NCBI RefSeq assembly: GCF_019008365.1
Contig: NZ_JAHHUL010000024.1
Coordinates: 1 to 52,859, forward strand
Length of the DNA stretch: 52,859 nt
Reading direction: 5' to 3'
DNA from: Phosphitispora fastidiosa
Lineage (GTDB): Bacteria; Bacillota; Thermincolia; Thermincolales; UBA2595
Below, piece after piece: positions 1 through 7,796 of this stretch (positions are counted from its first letter, which is position 1; each line of letters begins with the position of its first letter). The notes below the pieces were generated by a model. The model did no database searches. It was not told the origin of the DNA and saw only the letters and a program-made list of their open reading frames with translations. The position numbers and the translations under genes were made by a program.

Positions 1-74
1 TCAGGAGCCGTATACGAGGCCCGTACGTACGGTTCTGTGAGAGCGAAGAAGTCGGGAAATTATTCCCGACTTCT
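1..74 (+). ncRNA. Group II intron 3' end, domain V and most of domain VI (interrupted)
   Basis: Positions 5-35 fit group II intron domain V: they open with GAGCCGTATAC and close with GTACGTACGGTTC, which pair into the usual short helix. Positions 47-58 and 63-74 form a perfect 12-bp stem with loop ATTA, as expected of domain VI. The rest of the intron and its reverse transcriptase lie upstream of the window. The domain VI helix is cut close to its base by the IS element that begins at 73; the missing intron end reappears at 2132. The intron is therefore probably unable to splice. Class not assigned. Confidence 0.8.
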
Positions 75-2131
75 AGCGTGAGTTTACGAATTAGCGAATA
101 TAAAATCCCTTAACCTTAGACCCGTAAGGTTTTTGGAGATTACGGTGTATTACCTAATCGAATTTGTATTTCTGTAGATTTAAAACATCAAACATCTTTT
201 GCTGAACCTCGTCCATTTCGGTTATTGTAAGGCATTCGCGCCGTTTTTTGCCTTTGCGGGGTTGACCGTAAACAGTCAGCACTTCATGAACTCCCGATAA
301 CTTTTCGAGCATGCAGGAAATGCTCAAATCAATTCCTTGGTGGTACAATTCACGCCGAAGCAGTGAACATAGCATCAATGCAAGGACACAGTAGAAAGTA
401 TGCACCATGATTTTTTGGTCAGTCCAGTGGTATTGAGGACTCCAGCTGAGAAAATGCGGATTCTTCATTTGTTTAAAAGCATCCTCAATCTTAGACTGGC
501 CCCGATATGCGGTAATAATTGCTTCATTGGTCCATTCGTGATTATCCGTATAAAGCAGCGTCTTGCCAAGTAAGTATTCCTGTAAATGCTCAAAAGCCGC
601 TTGGCTAAAACTGAAGGACATCCGGATAAAATGGTCTTCTTCATAAACATTTATATCAAAAAGATCCTTCATATGCCGGGCGGAAAGTATATCGCCAACA
701 CGTTTTCGGACTGAACTAATGGTTGGCTTGACCCCTTTCTTAGTTAATCCGGCTGCCCGGTTGTCCAATTTAGTTTTTAGTTCCTGCAACGCCAATAAAC
801 ATTTATTAATTGTTTTATGGAACCCCTGCATCTGGCCGAGAAACAGTTTTTCGTTGTACACAACCAAAACCGTACGCTTCCGGTCAAATATTCCCCTGGT
901 TGTACGATACACGCTATGCCCGGGAAATTTTGTTTCGTCCAATGTCACAAACTCACTTTTAGGAACCTTCAGAAGATCAGTATAGTGGGTAGGTGTCAGG
1001 CTGCCTACCACCTTGAAAACACTACCGCTAATTTTATTTTGGTTTTGCAGTGAATTGTTAACCTTATCAAAAACCAAGGTGACTTTTTCCGAGCCATCCC
1101 TGATATTATCCACGCGCTTGATCAATTCTGTAATAACCAGGCCAAATTCGCGTGCATCAGGAATATTCCCGGAATAAGTCTCGTGAAATAAAGGGATATG
1201 AAAACCCTTACTGACCATAAGAGCCAAATTAACAATCCTCAGGTCGTTACGCTTAGCTTTACAATGACCGCGCTGAGGAAGTGAACATGGATTATTAGTG
1301 TCAATATGGGTAAAAAAGTTTGTGGCATCGTAAAGCAGGCATTCCAGGTCCACGTTAAACTCTTTTACCATACGTGCGGTCAGTTCAGCTTCAATCCTTT
1401 CAATATGCTCTTTTTGCAGGAGATTCATATTATCCCAAAACCGCTGACTTGATAACTGGTCTTTCTTTAACCGGAACATTCGTTTAAGAACTGTCCCATC
1501 GAACCAGTCGGCCATCTTGCTTTTACTGGTTGATGCCACAGCTCTGTTAAGAGTAGCCAAAAGAATATACTCACCAACACTAACACCTTGATCCCGTTTT
1601 CCCACATGGCGGTTAATGGTTTCAACCAAGTCAAGACGCTCAGCCAATTGTAAAAGAGCTGTTTCGGCAGCAAAACTAAAGGCTACAGCACGTTGAGGTT
1701 TTTGCAGTTCCTCAATGTTCTTAAATTTATCGGCAAGGTCTTCTGCCTTGCCCAAATAAATTTGATTAGTGTATTTAGGCTTGCCATTAACACGTTTTGA
1801 CTCCACCAGGTAATAATAAATCTGGTTTTTGATCTTCTTTTTAATGATGGTAGCCATGCGCCCCCTCCTCAATTAGTTAGGTTATACTTATATTCGGCGG
1901 AGGGTGCTAAAATTCCTGCTAATTCATATAAAATCTAGTATTTTAGGGACATTTTTCTTAAGAACATGGGTGATATTTATGGTTTAAGTTAGGTTATACG
2001 TTTAGCTACCATTATTGTAAATAATCGGTAAGAGTCTAAGGCTTATTTTACTTTATTAAAGCTACTATAGTAGTTTAAAAAGCGGTCAAAATAACTGGAA
2101 ATTTATTGCGTATTTCGTAAACTCACGCTAG
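73..2131. mobile_element. IS1634-family insertion sequence
   Basis: Perfect 18-bp terminal inverted repeats (CTAGCGTGAGTTTACGAA) lie at 73-90 and, inverted, at 2114-2131, around one transposase gene on the minus strand. The outermost four bases are CTAG on both sides. Because CTAG is palindromic it could be the end of the repeat or a 4-bp target duplication. About 240 bp of AT-rich DNA between the transposase start and the right end holds its promoter region. The element has intact ends and an intact gene, so it may be active or recently arrived. Confidence 0.85.
154..1857 (-). CDS. IS1634-family transposase
   Basis: A DDE transposase of about 567 aa that cuts and pastes its own IS. The start is placed at the ATG ending at 1857 because GAGGAGGGGG lies just upstream; an in-frame start 15 bases further out has no better site. 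The expected DDE motifs are present: YDATNFF (first Asp), LVFDKVNN (second Asp) and a C-terminal GQSKIEDAFKQMK (Glu). Length is normal for IS1634, which belongs to the IS4-like superfamily. No frameshift is seen. It sits between the inverted repeats at 73-90 and 2114-2131. Confidence 0.9.
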   Translation of the reverse strand: MATIIKKKIKNQIYYYLVESKRVNGKPKYTNQIYLGKAEDLADKFKNIEELQKPQRAVAFSFAAETALLQLAERLDLVETINRHVGKRDQGVSVGEYILLATLNRAVASTSKSKMADWFDGTVLKRMFRLKKDQLSSQRFWDNMNLLQKEHIERIEAELTARMVKEFNVDLECLLYDATNFFTHIDTNNPCSLPQRGHCKAKRNDLRIVNLALMVSKGFHIPLFHETYSGNIPDAREFGLVITELIKRVDNIRDGSEKVTLVFDKVNNSLQNQNKISGSVFKVVGSLTPTHYTDLLKVPKSEFVTLDETKFPGHSVYRTTRGIFDRKRTVLVVYNEKLFLGQMQGFHKTINKCLLALQELKTKLDNRAAGLTKKGVKPTISSVRKRVGDILSARHMKDLFDINVYEEDHFIRMSFSFSQAAFEHLQEYLLGKTLLYTDNHEWTNEAIITAYRGQSKIEDAFKQMKNPHFLSWSPQYHWTDQKIMVHTFYCVLALMLCSLLRRELYHQGIDLSISCMLEKLSGVHEVLTVYGQPRKGKKRRECLTITEMDEVQQKMFDVLNLQKYKFD

Positions 2132-2141
2132 CTACTCGATT
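2132..2141 (+). ncRNA. Detached last bases of the group II intron
   Basis: Joining 1-74 to the sequence after the IS gives a domain VI stem followed by CTACTCGAT, the type of ending seen in many bacterial group II introns. The uninterrupted intron would have read ...ACTTCTAGCTACTCGAT. The 3' exon then starts near 2141. The rest of the gap to 2288 has AT-rich DNA with repeated AATGTA words (2217-2240) and no recognisable gene. Confidence 0.6.
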
Positions 2142-2288
2142 TCCCCAACCATTCAAGGGTGCCTTGTTACATTTTAACCCCAAAAAAAGACATTCTGCCA
2201 GCTGGTAGCAGGGAAATGTAAAATAATGTAGAAAAATGTAGCAATATTGTATTTAAGCAAAGCAGAATTGATAAGTGGGGTGGAATCT

Positions 2289-3140
2289 ATGGCGTTAAAG
2301 GACAACAAAGCTCAAATACCCTTGGAGGTAATGGAAGCTTACCAAAAAGTGGCTTCCTATATGGGCCAAATCACGTTTAATGAAATATCTACCGGAATTA
2401 CAGACACAGAAAAATTTATCGCATATTATAAAGGAACATACCTGGACCTGGGAATTAAAGTGGGGGATCCGGTGCGACCAGGTTCCCCGGCAGAAGTGGC
2501 CATGCGGGAAAAACGCCGGGTTGTCAAGAATATTCCCAGTGAGGTTATCGGGATTCCATACATAATCACGGCATGCCCGGTTATTTCCCCGGACGGCAAA
2601 GTAGTTGGCGCGATTGCTACAGGGACCACTACTGAAAAAGAAACACTCATCAAGGAAACATCCGGCGCCCTGGCTTCTGCTATCGAACAAATAAATGCGG
2701 CTGCCAATGAACTGGTGCGGGAGACAGAGAAGTTTTCAGCCCTTAATGATGACCTGCTGGGTTTTTCTGCCCGGACTCAGGAAGAGGTTGCCAATACCAA
2801 TGAAGTTATTGAATATATTAAGGATATTGCCGATGAGACAAAGGTTCTCGGTATCAATGCCTCAATTGAGGCTGCCAGGGCGGGGAATTACGGTCTTGGG
2901 TTTGGGGTGGTAGCCAAGGAAATTCAGAAACTCTCGGCTAACAGCCTCAAGTCTGTGAAACAAATCGAGAAGACACTCGGTACTATTCAGAGTACGATAG
3001 AATTGTTTGTTTCCAAGGTTGGCGAATTCAATAGTGTTGCCCATGCGCAGATGGCGATGACAGAGGAGACCTTTGCCACAATAGATGAACTTAAAAAAAT
3101 GTCTACTAACCTTACCGAATCAGTTAAAAATATTATCTGA
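2289..3140 (+). CDS. Soluble methyl-accepting chemotaxis-like protein
   Basis: A cytoplasmic sensor of about 283 aa with no membrane segment. The start is the ATG at 2289, preceded by GTGGGGTGG; an upstream in-frame TTG at 2247 has no ribosome site. The N-terminal ~130 residues contain a ligand-binding fold-like stretch ending in PDGKVVGAIATGTTTEKE, as in small single-domain sensors of chemotaxis-like proteins. The C-terminal half is a coiled coil with the receptor hairpin tip (VLGINASIEAARAG, then GFGVVAKEIQKLS) that normally contacts CheA/CheW. It is much shorter than transmembrane receptors. No che genes are nearby, so the partner and signal are unknown. The last ~35 residues are coiled coil. 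Confidence 0.8.
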   Translation: MALKDNKAQIPLEVMEAYQKVASYMGQITFNEISTGITDTEKFIAYYKGTYLDLGIKVGDPVRPGSPAEVAMREKRRVVKNIPSEVIGIPYIITACPVISPDGKVVGAIATGTTTEKETLIKETSGALASAIEQINAAANELVRETEKFSALNDDLLGFSARTQEEVANTNEVIEYIKDIADETKVLGINASIEAARAGNYGLGFGVVAKEIQKLSANSLKSVKQIEKTLGTIQSTIELFVSKVGEFNSVAHAQMAMTEETFATIDELKKMSTNLTESVKNII

Positions 3141-3257
3141 GTATTTTTCTCTATAATGTTTGTATGATAAAATATAAACAGGACAGTATACAACTATATG
3201 TGTGAAATTTGCTGCGATTGGCAGCACATGTGATTGAGATTTGCGGGAGGGCTTCTG

Positions 3258-3917
3258 TTGATAGGTTTTGAAGAAATAAAAAAGGATGCCGAAATAGATT
3301 CCTATTTTAAAGCAACAAATGTTTACCTTGCCAATATGGGAGCCATAGTTCATGACTATGAGCATTCCCTTACTGTGGCTGAGAACAGCAGGCGAATTCT
3401 GGAGGCTTTGGGATATCCCCAAAGGGAAACAGAGTTGGCGGAAATTGCCGGATATCTGCATGATATTGGGAATGTGATTAACAGGTATGATCATGGCAGA
3501 GTCGGGGGCGCCCTGGTATTTTCTTTCCTGCTGCGTATGGGCATGGAACCTGAAGAAATAGCAGTAGTGGTGTCTGCTATAGGAAACCATGAGGAACAAA
3601 CCGGAAGTCCGGTGAGCAGTGTAGCGGCTGCGGTTATCATTTCAGATAAAGCAGATGTGCACCGGGTGAGGGTCAGGAAAACCGATTTTTCTACGTTTAC
3701 CACAAGGGACCGGGTGAATTATGCTGTAGAGCACAGCCAGCTAAAGATTGACCTTGATCTCAGGAAGATTACCATGGAACTAACCATCGACCTGGAAATC
3801 AGTTCAGTAATGGAGTATTTTGAGATTTTTCTTACCCGGATGGTTTTATGCCGGCGTGCTGCTGCTCACCTGGGGTGTGAGTTTGAACTCCTCATCAATG
3901 AGGCCAGGTTTTTATGA
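3258..3917 (+). CDS. HD-domain phosphohydrolase-like protein
   Basis: About 219 aa. A TTG start at 3258 is preferred because GGAGGG stands six bases before it; the in-frame TTG at 3234 has no such site. The protein carries a metal-binding HD signature: a first His near residue 36 (VHDYEHS), the H68-D69 pair in GYLHDIGN, and further His residues at 79 and in GNHEEQ. HD domains hydrolyse phosphoesters, often nucleotides or second messengers. The substrate cannot be told. It overlaps the next gene by four bases (ATGA), so the two are probably co-transcribed. A hairpin with 6-bp arms (TGCTGC/GCAGCA) lies upstream near 3209-3226. Confidence 0.8.
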   Translation: MIGFEEIKKDAEIDSYFKATNVYLANMGAIVHDYEHSLTVAENSRRILEALGYPQRETELAEIAGYLHDIGNVINRYDHGRVGGALVFSFLLRMGMEPEEIAVVVSAIGNHEEQTGSPVSSVAAAVIISDKADVHRVRVRKTDFSTFTTRDRVNYAVEHSQLKIDLDLRKITMELTIDLEISSVMEYFEIFLTRMVLCRRAAAHLGCEFELLINEARFL

Positions 3918-4447
3918 GGCAGTATACTGTTTTTTCGACTGAGGCCGGCTGGATGGGGCTGGCGAGTAATGACAAAGGAATCTGCGCTTCTGTTCTGCCC
4001 CGGCAGACAGAGACCGAGGCAAGGGACGCGCTTTTTTCCCTGTTAAGGTTCATCCCGGATTTTTCCGGTTCTGCTCTTAAAGAGATGGAAAGGTTGCTGC
4101 AGGCTTATTTCAGGGGAGAAGAAGTATGCTTTAATTGTAACCTTGATTGGTCCTGGGCCTCCCCGTTCCAAAAAAGGGTGCTGGAAACTACCGCCCTCAT
4201 TCCCAGAGGGGCATTTATGACTTATGGGGAGGTTGCTTCCCGGATAGGAATACCCAAAGGGGCGCGGGCCGTGGGAGGAGCGTTGGCAGCCAACCGGATA
4301 CCTGCCATCATTCCCTGTCACCGGGTTATCGGCGCCAAGGGACGGCTGGGCGGTTTTACCGGGGCTGGGCTGCAGCTTAAAGCACATATGTTAGAAATGG
4401 AGGGAGTTAAGCTGAACCTTAGTTCGCTGACACCTGAAAACAAATGA
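3914..4447 (+). CDS. ogt: Methylated-DNA--protein-cysteine S-methyltransferase
   Basis: A suicide DNA repair protein (177 aa) that moves the alkyl group from O6-alkylguanine to its own cysteine. The active-site motif IPCHRVIG places the acceptor at Cys135. The helix-turn-helix segment that inserts into DNA (TYGEVASRIG, with ARAVGGALAANRIP) is intact, and the N-terminal domain is the variable ribonuclease-like fold of this family. It overlaps the HD gene by ATGA and is followed by a strong terminator, so the transcription unit ends here. The symbol ogt is used for the family; no Ada-like domain is fused. Confidence 0.92.
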   Translation: MRQYTVFSTEAGWMGLASNDKGICASVLPRQTETEARDALFSLLRFIPDFSGSALKEMERLLQAYFRGEEVCFNCNLDWSWASPFQKRVLETTALIPRGAFMTYGEVASRIGIPKGARAVGGALAANRIPAIIPCHRVIGAKGRLGGFTGAGLQLKAHMLEMEGVKLNLSSLTPENK

Positions 4448-4450
4448 AAA

Positions 4451-4500
4451 GAAAACAAGGGACATTTCTGTCCCTTGTTTTCTATGTGTGTATTTTTTCT
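4451..4500 (+). terminator. Rho-independent terminator after ogt
   Basis: A perfect 14-bp stem (GAAAACAAGGGACA at 4451-4464 with its complement at 4469-4482, loop TTTC) is followed by a T-rich tail ending TATTTTTTCT near 4500. It closes the HD/ogt unit. Confidence 0.88.
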
Positions 4501-4557
4501 AGTCTGCCCTTAATCCTTGGGGGGAGAGGGCTTTCTTATAATCAAGTTTACCAAAAC

Positions 4558-4649
4558 CTACACATGTAGTAATTACTTTTGCGGTGAAATGCAGAATTTG
4601 GGGGTCCAGCGGTCGAAATCGGGGATTGAATCAACTACTCATGTAGTAG
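4558..4649. repeat. Two near-identical short palindromes upstream of the 4742 gene
   Basis: CTACACATGTAGTA (4558-4571) and CTACTCATGTAGTAG (4635-4649) share CTAC-n-CATGTAGTA and are each palindromic, about 77 bp apart. They lie in the ~240-bp non-coding stretch between the ogt terminator and the next gene. They could be operator sites for an unknown regulator, or hairpins in a leader RNA. A small open frame across this region (4517-4699) lacks a ribosome site and is not called. Confidence 0.4.
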
Positions 4650-4741
4650 AAGGGCGCTGGAATAAAAAAGATTTGAAAATATTAGCGAAACAGGCATAAT
4701 ATACTTTTAATAACAGTAAAAATATATTAATGGAGGAGGGG

Positions 4742-5455
4742 ATGACAGTGCAAATCATGGGGAGACATATTGCTGCCAGGTGGTTTGTAGTTGTTTTCCT
4801 CCTGGTTATCTGCCTGTGCACTGTGGGATACTACCTGTTTCCGGCAGCTTCTGACAGACCTCCGCGGGAGGTAATCGGGGAAGCTTTGAAAAACACGGAG
4901 AAAGCAAAAGAATATGAGTATACCATCAAAATGTTCACTACCATTGACGGTACTGAAAAGCAGGTCAGCCATGTTGACGGATGGCGTGAAAGCCACGAAA
5001 GAATACACATTGGTGGCCGCATTTTTGATTCCGAAGTTGAATTCTATCTGTTTGACAATAATACTTACACCAAAGACCAGTTAACCGGTGAATGGGTTAA
5101 GCTAGCCGGAAACCAGCTTAACCAGCAGCAGATTTTCATGGCTGAGTTGAACCCCCTGGCCAGTTTCACATATAAGGAACTGGAAGAAGCAGAATATGAA
5201 GGGACCGAAGGGGAGGGACGGGAAAAAAGGCTGGTCTATTCCGCAGTTCCGCTTATTGATAACCCATATATGGAGGTGCTCTGGAAGGATTTCAGGTATA
5301 AGTTCTGGCTGGAACCCCGCAGTTATCTTGTCCATAAGGGAGAAGTCACCGCAGTCAGCAAAAACAATTCTGCTGATAAGCTTCGCCTGGTTGTTGAATT
5401 GCGGAATTATAACAGTGATATTAAGATAAGGCCTCCTGAAATGAAGAACCAATGA
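4742..5455 (+). CDS. Membrane-anchored extracytoplasmic protein, unknown function
   Basis: About 237 aa. The start is the ATG at 4742 with GGAGGAGG immediately upstream. One hydrophobic segment near residues 13-35 (WFVVVFLLVICLCTVGYYLF) should anchor it, with the remainder outside. The exported part begins with a helix (PPREVIGEALKNTEKAKEYEYTIKM) followed by beta-rich sequence, resembling outer-face proteins with LolA/LppX-like folds that are often annotated as lipoprotein-like. There is no lipobox. The gene stands alone between a repeat-bearing leader and its own terminator. I do not recognise a specific family. Confidence 0.7.
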   Translation: MTVQIMGRHIAARWFVVVFLLVICLCTVGYYLFPAASDRPPREVIGEALKNTEKAKEYEYTIKMFTTIDGTEKQVSHVDGWRESHERIHIGGRIFDSEVEFYLFDNNTYTKDQLTGEWVKLAGNQLNQQQIFMAELNPLASFTYKELEEAEYEGTEGEGREKRLVYSAVPLIDNPYMEVLWKDFRYKFWLEPRSYLVHKGEVTAVSKNNSADKLRLVVELRNYNSDIKIRPPEMKNQ

Positions 5456-5484
5456 ACCGCCCGGGTTGGGCGGATTTTTTTGTT
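5456..5484 (+). terminator. Rho-independent terminator
   Basis: CCGCCC and GGGCGG arms flank a short GGGTT loop right after the stop codon and run into TTTTTTTGTT. It ends the single-gene unit at 4742-5455. Confidence 0.85.
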
Positions 5485-5575
5485 ACAGGAATATCTAAAC
5501 TCTAGAGGAATTTGATGGAATGTGTCGAAATTTTATTGTATAAATTCTATTTCATGAATTATCCGGAGGTAGTAT

Positions 5576-6511
5576 ATGAAGGCCATTCAGGAACTGTTGG
5601 AAAAACTCAGACAGAACATTCACACTGTTATTGTTGGGAAAACAGAGGTAGTGGAACTTATAATGATTTCTCTTTTATGCCGGGGACATATGCTGCTGGA
5701 AGATGTACCGGGAATGGGCAAGACTATGCTGGTGCGAACCCTGGCTAAGTCCCTGGGGTGTGCCTTCAAGAGGATTCAGTTCACTCCTGACCTGCTGCCT
5801 TCAGATATCCTGGGAGTTTCCATATATAATCAAAAGACTCATGAATTTGAATTCAGGCCGGGACCGGTAATGGCCCAGATAGTATTGGCAGATGAAATCA
5901 ACCGGACCTCGCCGCGAACCCAGGCGAGTCTCCTGGAATGCATGGAAGAAGATCAGATTACCATTGACGGGGTCGGTTATAAGCTGCCCAAGCCGTTTTT
6001 GATCCTGGCAACACAGAATCCTATCGAATATGAGGGCACATTTCCCCTGCCGGAAGCCCAGATGGACAGATTTCTCATCAAGGCGCACCTGGGTTATCCT
6101 TCATATGAAGAAGAAATGGAAATTCTGGACCGCCTGGAAAAAAGGCATCCGATTACTGATATTAAACAGGTATTTGACCTCAGCGAACTGATAAATCTTC
6201 AGGAAAAGGTGGCCAATGTCCATATAGACGAGTCCCTTAAGGATTATATTGTCAAAATCGTACAGGTTACCAGACGCCACCCTGAAGTAGCTCTTGGAGC
6301 AAGCCCGCGGGGATCTCTGGCTCTGATGAAAACAAGTAAGGCCAAGGCCGGCCTTGCGGGACGGGAGTTTGTTATTCCAGATGATATCAAGTTCCTGGCA
6401 GGTTCTACTCTGGCTCACCGGATAGTACTGAAGCCGGAAGCGCATCTTAAGGGGAAGAATGCTGAGGAGATCATAAATGAAGTTTTGACTCAGGTTCCTC
6501 TGGATATTTAA
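5576..6511 (+). CDS. MoxR-family AAA+ ATPase
   Basis: A 311-aa AAA+ chaperone-like ATPase. Walker A is EDVPGMGKT (Gly46-Thr50), Walker B is VLADEINR (Asp106-Glu107), sensor 1 lies at ATQNPIE, and the arginine-finger region follows in LPEAQMDRF. The start has a good site (CCGGAGGTAG). MoxR proteins act with DUF58 (von Willebrand-like) proteins in complex maturation, and the next two genes are exactly DUF58 and a membrane transglutaminase. This is the common three-gene cassette whose cellular target is often unknown. The upstream gap holds an AT-rich region with TATAAA near 5538 but no clear -35 box. Confidence 0.93.
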   Translation: MKAIQELLEKLRQNIHTVIVGKTEVVELIMISLLCRGHMLLEDVPGMGKTMLVRTLAKSLGCAFKRIQFTPDLLPSDILGVSIYNQKTHEFEFRPGPVMAQIVLADEINRTSPRTQASLLECMEEDQITIDGVGYKLPKPFLILATQNPIEYEGTFPLPEAQMDRFLIKAHLGYPSYEEEMEILDRLEKRHPITDIKQVFDLSELINLQEKVANVHIDESLKDYIVKIVQVTRRHPEVALGASPRGSLALMKTSKAKAGLAGREFVIPDDIKFLAGSTLAHRIVLKPEAHLKGKNAEEIINEVLTQVPLDI

Positions 6512-6566
6512 TCGGCGGTTCTTATGAGTTACTGGAGATTGGTTTTTTTCGGGGTGGGGGTTGCAC

Positions 6567-7796
6567 ATGGATATTGGGGCAATTATAAAAGCAGTTATCT
6601 GGTTGGGGCTGGTATTCCTTTATGCCTTTGGGGCCGGGGGGAAGGTGCCCTATTTTCTTTTTTACACCAGCCTGGTTATTTTTGCCGCCGGTTTTGTATG
6701 GGCGTTTATTAATCGCAGAGTCAGTGCGCTTTGCTATACCGAATCCCTCAGCACCCAGGTAGGTTCAAAGGTGAAATTCACACTAGAGGTTGAGAACCGT
6801 TCCGGCTGGCCTGTGCCATGGGTTCAGTGCTGGGTACAGATGCCTGGAACCTTCGACTTGCCTGATAATCTGGGCTGCTATACCTTTTCCCTGAAAGCCC
6901 ATGAAAAGAAGGTTCTCCATGAAGAACTTGAATGCAGGCAGCGAGGCCGGTTTAGCTGGGGGAGCATACTGGTGCGCACCGGTGATATATTTGGTGTTTT
7001 TACCAGCTCACAGCATATGGGAGAAATGAAACAAATAGTTGTTTTGCCTAAAATATATGACCTGGGTGATGACCTGGGGATTATTTACTCACAGGGGTTA
7101 GGCTTAAATCGTGGTCTAACCAGGAGGGGACGCAGCGGCAGTGAATTTATGGGAGTTAGAAAATATGACAGCGGTGACGGTATCTCCAGAATCCATTGGA
7201 AGGCTTCAGCCAGATCTCAGAACCTGCTGGTAAAGGAATTTGAGGAAAATAACAATTATGGGTTTATCATAATTCTTGATGCCGATGAAAAACATCACAG
7301 AGGCAGCGGGCCCGATTGCAGCCTGGAAAAGGCAGTGACTCTTGCGGCCTCGCTGGCGGCTATGGGTTCACGAAACAGTTACGGTACAGGTATTGCTGTA
7401 TCTGGGTCGCAAATTGCCCGGGTTCCCATCGGGTATGGTAAAGGCCATTTTAATCTGATTCTGGAAACACTGGTCGGCGTCAGGACTGAAGCCGGTCTTG
7501 ATTGCTGGGAGAGGTTCAGTGACTCTGTTTTCACGGGAAAGCGATGTGGTACATATTTGATAACGGGTTTTATTGATGGCAATCTGGTTGATCGGCTTAT
7601 CAGGATGAAGCACCGTGGCTGGGAAATTGTTGTTTTTCTATTGAAACTGGAGAGCTTCGGCGGGCGGGACATCACGGCTGAGAACAGGCAGAAAGAAGCG
7701 CTTCGCCTGCGGGGCGGGGGCATATCTGTAGTTATGGTGGACAGGCAGACAGACCTGCGTTTGCTGTTTAGGGGGCTGGAGTATGGCAACTGCTAA
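6567..7796 (+). CDS. DUF58-domain membrane protein
   Basis: About 409 aa. The start is taken at the ATG of 6567, six bases after GGTGGGGG; a TTG two codons earlier is the alternative. Two hydrophobic helices lie at the N terminus, followed by a beta-rich domain and the DUF58 signature (FMGVRKYDSGDGISRIHWKASARS), with a following von Willebrand A-like fold (FIIILDADEKHH). It is predicted to work with the MoxR ATPase upstream. It overlaps the next gene by 14 bases, indicating translational coupling. Confidence 0.9.
   Translation: MDIGAIIKAVIWLGLVFLYAFGAGGKVPYFLFYTSLVIFAAGFVWAFINRRVSALCYTESLSTQVGSKVKFTLEVENRSGWPVPWVQCWVQMPGTFDLPDNLGCYTFSLKAHEKKVLHEELECRQRGRFSWGSILVRTGDIFGVFTSSQHMGEMKQIVVLPKIYDLGDDLGIIYSQGLGLNRGLTRRGRSGSEFMGVRKYDSGDGISRIHWKASARSQNLLVKEFEENNNYGFIIILDADEKHHRGSGPDCSLEKAVTLAASLAAMGSRNSYGTGIAVSGSQIARVPIGYGKGHFNLILETLVGVRTEAGLDCWERFSDSVFTGKRCGTYLITGFIDGNLVDRLIRMKHRGWEIVVFLLKLESFGGRDITAENRQKEALRLRGGGISVVMVDRQTDLRLLFRGLEYGNC

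Noticed and set aside
4517-4699. 60-aa open frame between ogt and the 4742 gene
   Set aside because: No ribosome site, unusual composition, and it covers the twin palindromes; more likely non-coding.
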